A stretch of 64,000 nucleotides of DNA from Mariniflexile gromovii (GTDB lineage: Bacteria > Bacteroidota > Bacteroidia > Flavobacteriales > Flavobacteriaceae). A model generated the notes under the pieces. That model had not been told where the DNA came from and did no database searches. It saw nothing but the letters and a program-made list of their open reading frames with translations. The stretch is taken from contig NZ_JAGJCB010000013.1 of NCBI RefSeq assembly GCF_017814435.1, positions 1-64,000 on the forward strand, read 5' to 3'. This document shows positions 54,772 through 61,806 of this stretch, piece after piece (the first letter of the stretch is position 1; each line of letters begins with the position of its first letter). The position numbers and the translations under genes were made by a program.

Positions 54772-55242
54772 CTAATGGGTTTCTCCCGTATTTATATAAA
54801 CCAAAATATCATTAATACATTTATGGAGTTCGGTTTTAATGTCTTTGCTCCAAAACCTGAATACCGTATAGCCCATGTCGGTTAGTTGTTGGTTTACTTC
54901 TTTATCGCGCTGTATGTTGCGCTCTATTTTGGGTATCCAAAATCCACGATTGCTTTTTATGGTTTCTTTGCGCTCGTTCCAGTTGTAACCATGCCAAAAT
55001 TCGCCATCAATAAAAATGGCCAATTGGTGTTTTTTTATTGAAATGTCTGGTTTTCCGGGTAGTGTTTTGTTGTTTATTCTATACCGTATGTCTTTTGCCC
55101 ATAATGCTTTTCTAAAAAGCAATTCGGGTTTGGAGTTTTTACCCTTTATTTTGCTCATTATTTTAGAGCGTTTTTTGGTAGTGTAAAAACCCGAAGCCTC
55201 GTTAAAACGTGGTACTTTTATTTTTTCTTTGTTATAGCCCAT
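54772..55242 (-). CDS. vsr: Vsr-like endonuclease
   Basis: A 156-aa product; ATG at 55242 (MGYNKEKIKV) is chosen because the upstream extension to 55281 (MVTNPFFIIF) lacks any family sequence. The Vsr fold is clear: RSKIMSKIKGKNSKPELLFR, GKPDI with the catalytic Asp, and IFIDGEFWHGYNW with the second catalytic His. In Escherichia coli Vsr the latter segment carries zinc ligands (C66, H71, C73); here the matching residues are Glu, Tyr and Trp, so that site seems lost. No cytosine methyltransferase lies nearby. It would nick T:G mismatches, if the activity is kept. Confidence 0.88.
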   Translation of the reverse strand: MGYNKEKIKVPRFNEASGFYTTKKRSKIMSKIKGKNSKPELLFRKALWAKDIRYRINNKTLPGKPDISIKKHQLAIFIDGEFWHGYNWNERKETIKSNRGFWIPKIERNIQRDKEVNQQLTDMGYTVFRFWSKDIKTELHKCINDILVYINTGETH

Positions 55243-55364
55243 AATTGTAATGAAAATAATGAAAAATGGGTTGGTAACCAATTTTGCAGATGGTGCAATA
55301 GCGATTGCAGCGGCATCCTTTTTAAAAAGTAAATTACCTTAAAAATTTGATTGGGACTAAAATT

Positions 55365-55399
55365 GGCGGGCTGCCCCATTGTTCATCTTCGTAATGACG
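55365..55399. repeat. Remnant of palindrome-C arm (second)
   Basis: GGCGGGCTGCCCCATTGTTC ... CTTCGTAATGACG ends like the right arm of palindrome C. No complete left arm is seen. It lies in the 282-bp gap between vsr and ahcY. Confidence 0.4.
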
Positions 55400-55450
55400 T
55401 TTTAAAAAGATATAGCGGAAAGCGCGGTGCTTTAGCAATTGCCCAAAATG

Positions 55451-55482
55451 AAAAAATCCCAAACATGAGTTGCTTGGGATTT
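55451..55482 (-). terminator. Terminator of ahcY
   Basis: On the reverse strand AAATCCCAA pairs with TTGGGATTT across an 11-base loop, followed by six T. It lies 43 bp after the ahcY stop. Confidence 0.8.
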
Positions 55483-55497
55483 ATAATTTATAACGAG

Positions 55498-55518
55498 ATA
55501 CTGAAACAAGTTCAGTAT
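55498..55518. repeat. Half REP-like palindrome
   Basis: ATACTGAA-ACAAG-TTCAGTAT is a perfect 8-bp palindrome, followed by GACA. It matches the right arm of palindrome B (AAACTGAAACAAGTTCAGTT). It lies between ahcY and its terminator. Confidence 0.6.
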
Positions 55519-55524
55519 GACAAT

Positions 55525-56841
55525 TTAGTATCTATAGTATTCTGGCTTGAAAGGCCCTTCTACAGCTACACCAATATAGTCTGCTTGGTCTGGTTTTAAC
55601 TCGGTAAGTTCTACGCCAATTTTAGCCAAGTGTAATTTTGCTACTTTTTCATCTAGATGTTTTGGTAACATGTACACGTCGTTTCCATAAGCTGCACTAT
55701 TAGTCCAAAGCTCGATTTGAGCCAAAGTTTGGTTTGTAAACGAGTTACTCATTACAAAACTAGGGTGGCCAGTAGCACAACCTAGGTTTACCAAACGACC
55801 TTCGGCAAGAATAATAATATCTTTTCCGTTTACGGTATATTTATCTACTTGAGGCTTGATGGTGTTTTTGGTATGACCGTGGTTTTTCTTTAACCAAGCC
55901 ATATCAATTTCGTTATCGAAATGCCCGATGTTACAGATGATGGTTTTGTCTTTTACTGCTTCAAAATGCTCGCCACGTACAATATCTTTGTTTCCTGTTG
56001 TTGTGATGATGATATCGGCATTTGGCGCAATGGTTTCTAGTTTTTTAACTTCAAAACCGTCCATAGCAGCTTGTAAAGCACAGATAGGATCTATTTCTGT
56101 TACTGTCACAATACTACCGGCACCTTTAAAAGAGGCCGCGGTACCTTTACCAACATCGCCATAGCCACATACTACTACGCGTTTTCCAGCAAGCATGATA
56201 TCGGTAGCACGACGAATGGCATCTACAGCAGATTCTTTACAACCGTATTTGTTATCGAATTTCGATTTTGTAACCGAATCGTTTACGTTAATAGCAGGCA
56301 TTGGTAAGGTTCCTTTTTTAACGCGTTCGTAAAGTCTGTGAACACCAGTTGTGGTTTCTTCACTTAAACCTTTAATATCGGCAACTAATTCTGGGTAACG
56401 GTCTAAAACCATATTGGTTAAATCGCCACCATCATCAAGAATCATGTTTAATGGTTTTCTGTCTTCGCCAAAGAAAAGCGTTTGCTCAATGCACCAATCA
56501 AATTCTTCTTCGGTCATGTCTTTCCAAGCATACACCGATGTTCCTGCAGCAGCAATAGCAGCAGCAGCTTGATCTTGTGTTGAGAAAATGTTGCAAGAGC
56601 TCCAAGTAACCTCAGCACCTAATGCTTGTAAGGTTTCAATAAGAACCGCTGTCTGGATGGTCATGTGTAAACATCCAGCAATTCTTGCACCTTTTAATGG
56701 TTGAGAATTTCCGTATTCTTCACGTAAACTCATAAGTCCTGGCATTTCAGCCTCGGCTAATTCTATTTCTTTTCGTCCCCAATCTGCAAGTGAAATATCT
56801 TTTACTTTGTGGGCTACGTAAGGAATTGTTTTTGTACTCAT
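55525..56841 (-). CDS. ahcY: Adenosylhomocysteinase
   Basis: A 438-aa NAD-containing hydrolase splitting S-adenosylhomocysteine into adenosine and homocysteine, recycling the product of methylation. Conserved pieces are [21 protein letters not shown] near residue 50, [16 protein letters not shown], the NAD motif [18 protein letters not shown], and the C-terminal [19 protein letters not shown] and FKPEYYRY end. CAAAGATA (56949-56956), complement of TATCTTTG, is a good -7 box on the reverse strand. It gives a leader of about 100 nt with a CC-GCC-TAT-GGC-AGG hairpin near 56934-56948 and no recognisable riboswitch. Confidence 0.97.
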   Translation of the reverse strand: MSTKTIPYVAHKVKDISLADWGRKEIELAEAEMPGLMSLREEYGNSQPLKGARIAGCLHMTIQTAVLIETLQALGAEVTWSSCNIFSTQDQAAAAIAAAGTSVYAWKDMTEEEFDWCIEQTLFFGEDRKPLNMILDDGGDLTNMVLDRYPELVADIKGLSEETTTGVHRLYERVKKGTLPMPAINVNDSVTKSKFDNKYGCKESAVDAIRRATDIMLAGKRVVVCGYGDVGKGTAASFKGAGSIVTVTEIDPICALQAAMDGFEVKKLETIAPNADIIITTTGNKDIVRGEHFEAVKDKTIICNIGHFDNEIDMAWLKKNHGHTKNTIKPQVDKYTVNGKDIIILAEGRLVNLGCATGHPSFVMSNSFTNQTLAQIELWTNSAAYGNDVYMLPKHLDEKVAKLHLAKIGVELTELKPDQADYIGVAVEGPFKPEYYRY

Positions 56842-56979
56842 ATCAACTTTTTATTTTTCTTTGTTTTATAAAAGGCAAACATCTTTGGAATCGTATTTAA
56901 AATAGTTAAATTGCTCAACAAAAAATGTTTAACCTGCCATAGGCGGTGCAAAGATAACTAATAACTTTTACAATATTAA

Positions 56980-57606
56980 ATGCCTCTTTACAAAACTATT
57001 ACTCCAAATTCAGAAACTATTGTTAAAATCTGGAAGATTACAGAATCTTTTGATGATTTAATGCAAATGGTAAACTTAAAACCCAAAAGTTTAGAGCGTG
57101 TTTTAAGTATGAAAAGCGAATTACACCAACGCGGGTTTTTAAGTGTGCGTTGTTTGTTAAAAGCTTTTGGTTATGAAGATGTCGATTTGCATTATGATGA
57201 AAATGGCAAGCCGTATTTAAATGATGGTAAATACATTTCCATTACACACTCGTTTAATTTTTCAGCGGTTATAATTAGTGATACCATTATAGGGATTGAT
57301 ATTGAAAAACAGCGTGATAAAATTACTGTAATTGCTCATAAATTTATTGATTATGAATTTAATTATTTAGATAAAAACGCTTCAGATTACATTAATAAAT
57401 TAACGTTAATTTGGTGCATAAAAGAATCGCTTTATAAACTATTTGCAACCCCTGGGTTAAGTTTTATACAGCATTGTTTGGTTATTCCCGTGTCGGATAA
57501 TGAACAAGAAACAGTGGCTTGGATTGATTATGAAGAAAAAAAACAGCGCTATAATATTCAATTTTTAGAATTTGAAGGGTTTACATGCGCTTATGCCATT
57601 GCTTAA
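56980..57606 (+). CDS. 4'-phosphopantetheinyl transferase
   Basis: A 208-aa enzyme of the Sfp/HetI-like superfamily, which attaches the CoA arm to carrier proteins. Mg-binding motifs are IGIDIEKQRDKI near residue 106 and WCIKESLYKLF near residue 148. Whether it serves fatty-acid ACP or secondary-metabolite carrier proteins is not evident. It begins a run of six closely packed genes; the stop touches the next ATG (no gap). Confidence 0.9.
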   Translation: MPLYKTITPNSETIVKIWKITESFDDLMQMVNLKPKSLERVLSMKSELHQRGFLSVRCLLKAFGYEDVDLHYDENGKPYLNDGKYISITHSFNFSAVIISDTIIGIDIEKQRDKITVIAHKFIDYEFNYLDKNASDYINKLTLIWCIKESLYKLFATPGLSFIQHCLVIPVSDNEQETVAWIDYEEKKQRYNIQFLEFEGFTCAYAIA

Positions 57607-58332
57607 ATGAAAGATATTTATTTAAATATTCAAGAGTCTGTTTCAAAAGGTGAAAAATTGTTAGCAGTTTTAATCGATCCTGACAAATTTGATATTGAAA
57701 ATGCGGTAAATTTTGTTGAAAAATTAAATCAATCTGTTGCAACCTATATTTTTGTTGGAGGCAGTACCGTTGAAGAAAATGCTACAGATTTTTTAGTTTC
57801 AGAAATAAAAAAATATACTAAACTGCCTATAGTGTTATTTCCAGGTGATGTATCTCAAATTACCAACAAAGCGGATGGCTTACTTTTTTTAAGTTTAATT
57901 TCAGGAAGAAACCCTGAGTATTTAATAGGAAAACAGGTAGCATCAATTTCTAAACTAAAGCATACTACTTTAGAAGTTATACCAACAGGATATTTGTTAA
58001 TTGAAAATGGCAAAGAAACAGCTGTACAACGGGTAACAGAAACACAGCCCATGCCAAAAAATAATATCCAAAATATTATTGATACCGCCAAAGCAGGTGA
58101 GTTGTTAGGTATGAAACTTATTTATTTGGAAGCTGGAAGTGGCGCTAAAGAACCTGTAAATCCTAAAATTATTAGTTTAGTAAAACAAGAATTGAAAATT
58201 CCGTTAATAATTGGTGGTGGTATAAGAAATAAAAAACAATTAGATGAAGCTTATAGAGCTGGAGCAGATTTGGTTGTAATAGGAACTGCTTTTGAGGAAG
58301 ATGAAGCTTTTTTTAAAGAATTAAAGAAGTAA
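57607..58332 (+). CDS. GGGP synthase-like prenyltransferase
   Basis: A 241-aa TIM-barrel of the geranylgeranylglyceryl phosphate synthase/PcrB family: LLAVLIDPDKF (active-site Asp), FVGGSTVEEN, VLFPGDVSQI, LISGRNPEYLIG, YLEAGSGAKEPV and the phosphate site IIGGGIRNKKQL. Group II enzymes of this type are known from Flavobacterium and join a polyprenyl diphosphate to glycerol-1-phosphate; the purpose in these bacteria is unclear. The start directly follows the stop of the previous gene. Confidence 0.93.
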   Translation: MKDIYLNIQESVSKGEKLLAVLIDPDKFDIENAVNFVEKLNQSVATYIFVGGSTVEENATDFLVSEIKKYTKLPIVLFPGDVSQITNKADGLLFLSLISGRNPEYLIGKQVASISKLKHTTLEVIPTGYLLIENGKETAVQRVTETQPMPKNNIQNIIDTAKAGELLGMKLIYLEAGSGAKEPVNPKIISLVKQELKIPLIIGGGIRNKKQLDEAYRAGADLVVIGTAFEEDEAFFKELKK

Positions 58333-58357
58333 ATAGTTAAGAAGGGCAGTTAAAATT

Positions 58358-58990
58358 ATGAATCAGGTTTTTGATTTTTTTTTAAATACATACAAAGACA
58401 AGGAAACCTTAGTAATTATCTTGGAAGCTATAGTTTTGGTAACAGGCGTAGCTAGCGTTTGGTATGCCAAAAAAGAGAATATTTTGGTATATCCAACAGG
58501 GTTAATTGCAACGGTAATTTCTGTCTATCTTTTGTTAAAAGACAAGCTTTATGGCGATATGATGATAAATTTTTATTTTTCCATCATGAGCATATATGGT
58601 TGGTGGAATTGGGCTAGAACTGAAAATGATGAGAAAGTAGTTAAAATTTCCCGAACAACTCATAAAGAAAAAATTATTGGGTTGGGATTGTTTGTCTTAA
58701 CAATTGGGTTCACCTATTTAGTTTATAGAATTTTTGGTAGTGAAATAACAACATCTAACTATGTTGATATGTTTACATCAGGTATGTTTTTTACAGCCAT
58801 GTGGTATATGGCAAAAAAGAAAATTGAAAATTGGACACTCTGGATTATAGCTGATATTGTTACCATTCCACTCTATGCCTATAGAGGTTGGGGCATGCTA
58901 TCATTTCAATACCTTATATTTACAGTTTTAGCGGTACAAGCTTATTTTTTATGGAAGAAAAATTTAAACAACAACCTTCAAACTGCATAA
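58358..58990 (+). CDS. pnuC: PnuC family vitamin transporter
   Basis: A 210-aa inner-membrane protein with seven helices. The family motif SIYGWWNWAR (W-x2-W, substrate site) is near residue 85. PnuC proteins facilitate uptake of nicotinamide riboside; relatives carry thiamine or riboflavin. The next gene, overlapping by 40 bp, is a NadR-like kinase that would trap nicotinamide riboside by phosphorylation, which supports that substrate. A TPP-controlled receptor gene lies close downstream, so thiamine remains an alternative. Confidence 0.88.
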   Translation: MNQVFDFFLNTYKDKETLVIILEAIVLVTGVASVWYAKKENILVYPTGLIATVISVYLLLKDKLYGDMMINFYFSIMSIYGWWNWARTENDEKVVKISRTTHKEKIIGLGLFVLTIGFTYLVYRIFGSEITTSNYVDMFTSGMFFTAMWYMAKKKIENWTLWIIADIVTIPLYAYRGWGMLSFQYLIFTVLAVQAYFLWKKNLNNNLQTA

Positions 58991-59517
58991 AAGTAGTGTT
59001 ATTTGGACCGGAATCTACAGGAAAAACAACGCTTTCAAGGCAGTTGGCAAGACATTATAATTCGGTTTGGGTGCCAGAATATGCAAGGGAGTATCTTCAA
59101 AATAAATGGAACAACGAGCGTAAAACCTGCGAACCACATGATTTATTGCCAATTGCTAAAGGTCAGATTAAATTAGAAAACAAATTGGCACAAAAAACAG
59201 ATACTATTTTAATTTGTGATACCGATTTACTAGAAACAAAAGTTTATTCTGAAGCCTATTACTTGGGCTATTGTGATCCAATACTTGAAAAATATGCCAT
59301 TGAAAATACCTACGATTTATATTTTTTAACTTATATTGACACCCCGTGGGAAGCAGACGATTTAAGAGACAAACCAGAAGAGCGAGAAGCCATGTTTAAA
59401 GCTTTTGAAAATGCTTTGATTAACAACAATAGGCCTTATGTTTTATTAAAAGGCAGTATAAAAGAGCGTTTAGAAATAGCCGTAAAAGAAATTAATAAAT
59501 TATTAAATAAGCAATAA
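58951..59517 (+). CDS. NadR-like nicotinamide riboside kinase
   Basis: A 188-aa ATPase. The ATG at 58951 is preferred over 58888, since the extra segment lies in another frame of pnuC and has no domain. P-loop GPESTGKTT is at residues 19-27, followed by EYAREYL and an ILICDTDLLETKVYSEAYY Walker-B-like strand, then DTPWEADDLRDKPEERE, all typical of the ribosylnicotinamide kinase domain of NadR. It lacks the nucleotide adenylyltransferase and helix-turn-helix domains of full NadR. Overlap with pnuC implies translational coupling. Confidence 0.85.
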   Translation: MEEKFKQQPSNCIKVVLFGPESTGKTTLSRQLARHYNSVWVPEYAREYLQNKWNNERKTCEPHDLLPIAKGQIKLENKLAQKTDTILICDTDLLETKVYSEAYYLGYCDPILEKYAIENTYDLYFLTYIDTPWEADDLRDKPEEREAMFKAFENALINNNRPYVLLKGSIKERLEIAVKEINKLLNKQ

Positions 59518-59518
59518 A

Positions 59519-61060
59519 ATGTTTACAGAAAAAGATATTGAGCAAATAAAAAATCATGGGTTAACTGTAGAGAAAGTTAACGATCAGATAAAATTTATTA
59601 AGTCTGGATTAGTCTTTTCAAATTTATTGGAAGCCGCCACCATAGGGAATGGTATTTTAAGAAAAGACAAACAGCAACAAAAAGAGTTTATTGATTTTTA
59701 TGAAAGCAAACGCAATCAATTGTCTGTTGTTAAGTTTGTGCCAGCTTCTGGTGCGGCATCAAGAATGTTTAAATTCTTATTTCAATTTTTAAACGAATAC
59801 GACCCTAGTAAAGAAACTATAGAAGCATATTCAGAGAAAAATAAAGCGATTTCGGTATTTCTAAATGGTTTGGAAAAATTCCCTTTTTATGAAACGGTAA
59901 GAGAAAAAGCACTTCAAACAACCCCTAATTTTGATGGTTTATCACTAGGGGAACAGTGCTTTGTGTTTGTAAAAACCATGCTAGATCCCAATCAATTGAA
60001 CTATGGTTTTTACCCTAAAGGGTTATTGCCATTTCATAAGTACGATACGCATACTTCAACCGCTTTTAAAGAACATTTGTACGAAGCCATCATGTATGCT
60101 TCATCAAATAACAAAGCAAATTTACATTTTACAATTTCAGAAGCACATAAAGAGCTGTTTAAAAAAGAGTTGGAATTAATTAAAAATGATATTGAAAAAG
60201 AAACCAAAACAGCGTTTGAAATATCGTTTTCTTATCAAAGTAAATCTACCGATACCATTGCCATAACAGCCAAAGATGAATTGTATAGAACGCCAAAAGG
60301 CGATTTATTGTTCAGGCCATCAGGTCATGGTGCTTTGGTTGAAAACTTAAATGCCCTAGATTTTGATCTTATATTTATAAAAAACATCGATAATATTGTT
60401 GTTATGGAACAAAATATAGAGATTTCCAATTACAGAAAAATGTTAGCAGGTGTTCTTCTAAAAATACAAGCCCAAACTTTTAAATATTTGAACAGGTTGG
60501 AAGAAGATGATATTTCTGAAGATGAGATAAATAACATCGAATTATTTGCTGTTAACCGGATGAATATAAATATTGATGATGCTTATAAAGATTTTTCGCC
60601 AAATGAAAAAATTACCTATTTATTTGACAAACTTAATAGACCAATTAGAATTTGTGGTATGGTAAAAAATGAAGGTGAACCTGGTGGAGGTCCTTTTTGG
60701 GTTAAAGACACGAATGGTAATGTGTCTCTGCAAATAGTGGAGTTTGCTCAAATTGATATTGATAACCCATCTCAAAAAAATATTGTTGAAGAAGCAACTC
60801 ACTTTAATCCTACCGATTTGGTGTGCGCCGTAAGAGATTATAAAGGAAACAAATTCAACTTAACAAAATATGTGGATCCTAAAGCGGCTTTTATGACCAT
60901 TAAATCTCAAAATGGTGTAGATATTAAAGCTTTGGAGCTTCCAGGGTTGTGGAATGGTACCATGGCACATTGGAATTCTATTTTTGTTGAAACGCCAGTA
61001 TCAACCTTCAATCCAGTAAAAACGGTAAACGATTTATTAAGGCCAGAACATCAAGTCTAA
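59519..61060 (+). CDS. DUF4301 protein
   Basis: A 513-aa protein of the DUF4301 family, start 1 bp after the kinase stop. FVPASGAASRMFKFLFQF near residue 80 resembles the nucleotide-binding glycine-rich motif of sugar nucleotidyltransferases; LLFRPSGHGALVENLNALDFDL near 270 is a second conserved region, and GEPGGGPFWVKDTNG near 395 a third. Nucleotidyltransferase-like activity is inferred from those motifs. Biological role unknown. Confidence 0.85.
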   Translation: MFTEKDIEQIKNHGLTVEKVNDQIKFIKSGLVFSNLLEAATIGNGILRKDKQQQKEFIDFYESKRNQLSVVKFVPASGAASRMFKFLFQFLNEYDPSKETIEAYSEKNKAISVFLNGLEKFPFYETVREKALQTTPNFDGLSLGEQCFVFVKTMLDPNQLNYGFYPKGLLPFHKYDTHTSTAFKEHLYEAIMYASSNNKANLHFTISEAHKELFKKELELIKNDIEKETKTAFEISFSYQSKSTDTIAITAKDELYRTPKGDLLFRPSGHGALVENLNALDFDLIFIKNIDNIVVMEQNIEISNYRKMLAGVLLKIQAQTFKYLNRLEEDDISEDEINNIELFAVNRMNINIDDAYKDFSPNEKITYLFDKLNRPIRICGMVKNEGEPGGGPFWVKDTNGNVSLQIVEFAQIDIDNPSQKNIVEEATHFNPTDLVCAVRDYKGNKFNLTKYVDPKAAFMTIKSQNGVDIKALELPGLWNGTMAHWNSIFVETPVSTFNPVKTVNDLLRPEHQV

Positions 61061-61062
61061 TC

Positions 61063-61470
61063 ATGTTTGATAAAGATGCTTTATTACAAGAAGTAACTTT
61101 TAAAGCCATTAGAAGTTCGGGGGCGGGCGGACAGAATGTTAACAAAGTGTCTTCTAAAGTAGAGTTGGTTTTTAACTTAACAGCATCTTTAGTTTTTAAT
61201 GATGAATTAAAAGAACGTCTCTTAAATAAACTTCAAAACAGGTTAACTAAAGAAGGCGTTCTTGTGTTGCAATGCGACGAAAGTAGAAGTCAGCATAAAA
61301 ACAAAGAGCTTGTTATTAAACGTTTTTTAGAACTTATTCAGAACGGATTAATAATTCCTAAAAAAAGAATTCCAACAAAAATACCAAGAGCCGTTATAAA
61401 AAAGCGCTTAAAAAGCAAGCGTAACCTGTCTGAAAAAAAGGCAACTAGAAGAAAACCAAACATCGATTGA
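61063..61470 (+). CDS. arfB: Peptidyl-tRNA hydrolase ArfB
   Basis: A 135-aa RF-1-like protein without a stop-codon recognition domain. The GGQ motif is at residues 22-24 in RSSGAGGQNVNKV, which positions water to release peptide from stalled ribosomes. The basic C-terminal tail (KKRLKSKRNLSEKKATRRKPN) fits the mRNA entry channel, as known for ArfB. Last gene of the run starting at 56980; 2 bp after the DUF4301 gene. Confidence 0.94.
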   Translation: MFDKDALLQEVTFKAIRSSGAGGQNVNKVSSKVELVFNLTASLVFNDELKERLLNKLQNRLTKEGVLVLQCDESRSQHKNKELVIKRFLELIQNGLIIPKKRIPTKIPRAVIKKRLKSKRNLSEKKATRRKPNID

Positions 61471-61490
61471 AAATAATTAACAATTGTGAA

Positions 61491-61519
61491 TTGTCAATTA
61501 TTAATTGTTTCTATCTTTG
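61491..61519 (+). promoter_or_regulatory. Promoter of the TPP-controlled receptor
   Basis: TTG (61491-61493), 18-bp spacer, TATCTTTG (61512-61519). The predicted start (about 61526) falls just before the riboswitch. The -33 region lies in an AATTAACAATT / AATTGTCAATT inverted repeat that may also end the arfB operon. Confidence 0.75.
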
Positions 61520-61525
61520 CACCGT

Positions 61526-61687
61526 TCTCGCAAAGGGGTGCTCGATTGATTGATGATTGCCGATTAGCGATTGAAGATTAAAGAATTAAACATTCAAAAA
61601 TCTAAAATCGTAAATCCAAAATCGCAAATCCATCTGGCTGAGATCATACCCAATGAACCTAGAACAGGTAATGCTGTTTAGGGATTA
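61526..61687 (+). promoter_or_regulatory. TPP riboswitch (THI element), expanded P3
   Basis: Conserved TPP aptamer parts: GGGGTGC (61535-61541), CTGAGATCATACCC (61638-61651), TGAACCT (61654-61660) and a GGTAATGC ... AGGGAT end (61668-61685). Between the two halves lies an insert of about 90 nt forming an enlarged P3 arm: 7-bp units (TTnnnGA type, 61543-61584) face complementary 7-bp units (AAAATCN type, 61597-61631). The element sits between its own promoter and a TonB-receptor gene, so thiamine diphosphate should repress that gene. Confidence 0.9.
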
Positions 61688-61784
61688 AAATTGAAAATTC
61701 AATGTATTACGAACGTGGTAATGCTTTGTAAAGTTCAATAAAACAATAATTATAAACCATAAAGAATAATTACCTCTTTTTATT

Positions 61785-61804
61785 CGATTATTAATTCATA
61801 ATCG
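61785..61804 (+). promoter_or_regulatory. Hairpin at the receptor start codon
   Basis: CGATTAT-TAATTC-ATAATCG is a 7-bp perfect stem ending 2 bases before the ATG at 61807. Bacteroidetes initiate without Shine-Dalgarno pairing and favour unstructured start regions, so this hairpin could be the translational switch of the riboswitch. Upstream, GAACGTGGTAATGCT (61711-61725) echoes the aptamer's GAACAGGTAATGCT. Confidence 0.45.
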
Positions 61805-61806
61805 AC

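Noticed and set aside
56842-56979. SAH or SAM riboswitch upstream of ahcY
   Set aside because: Only one small GC hairpin is seen and no conserved aptamer core could be recognised by eye.
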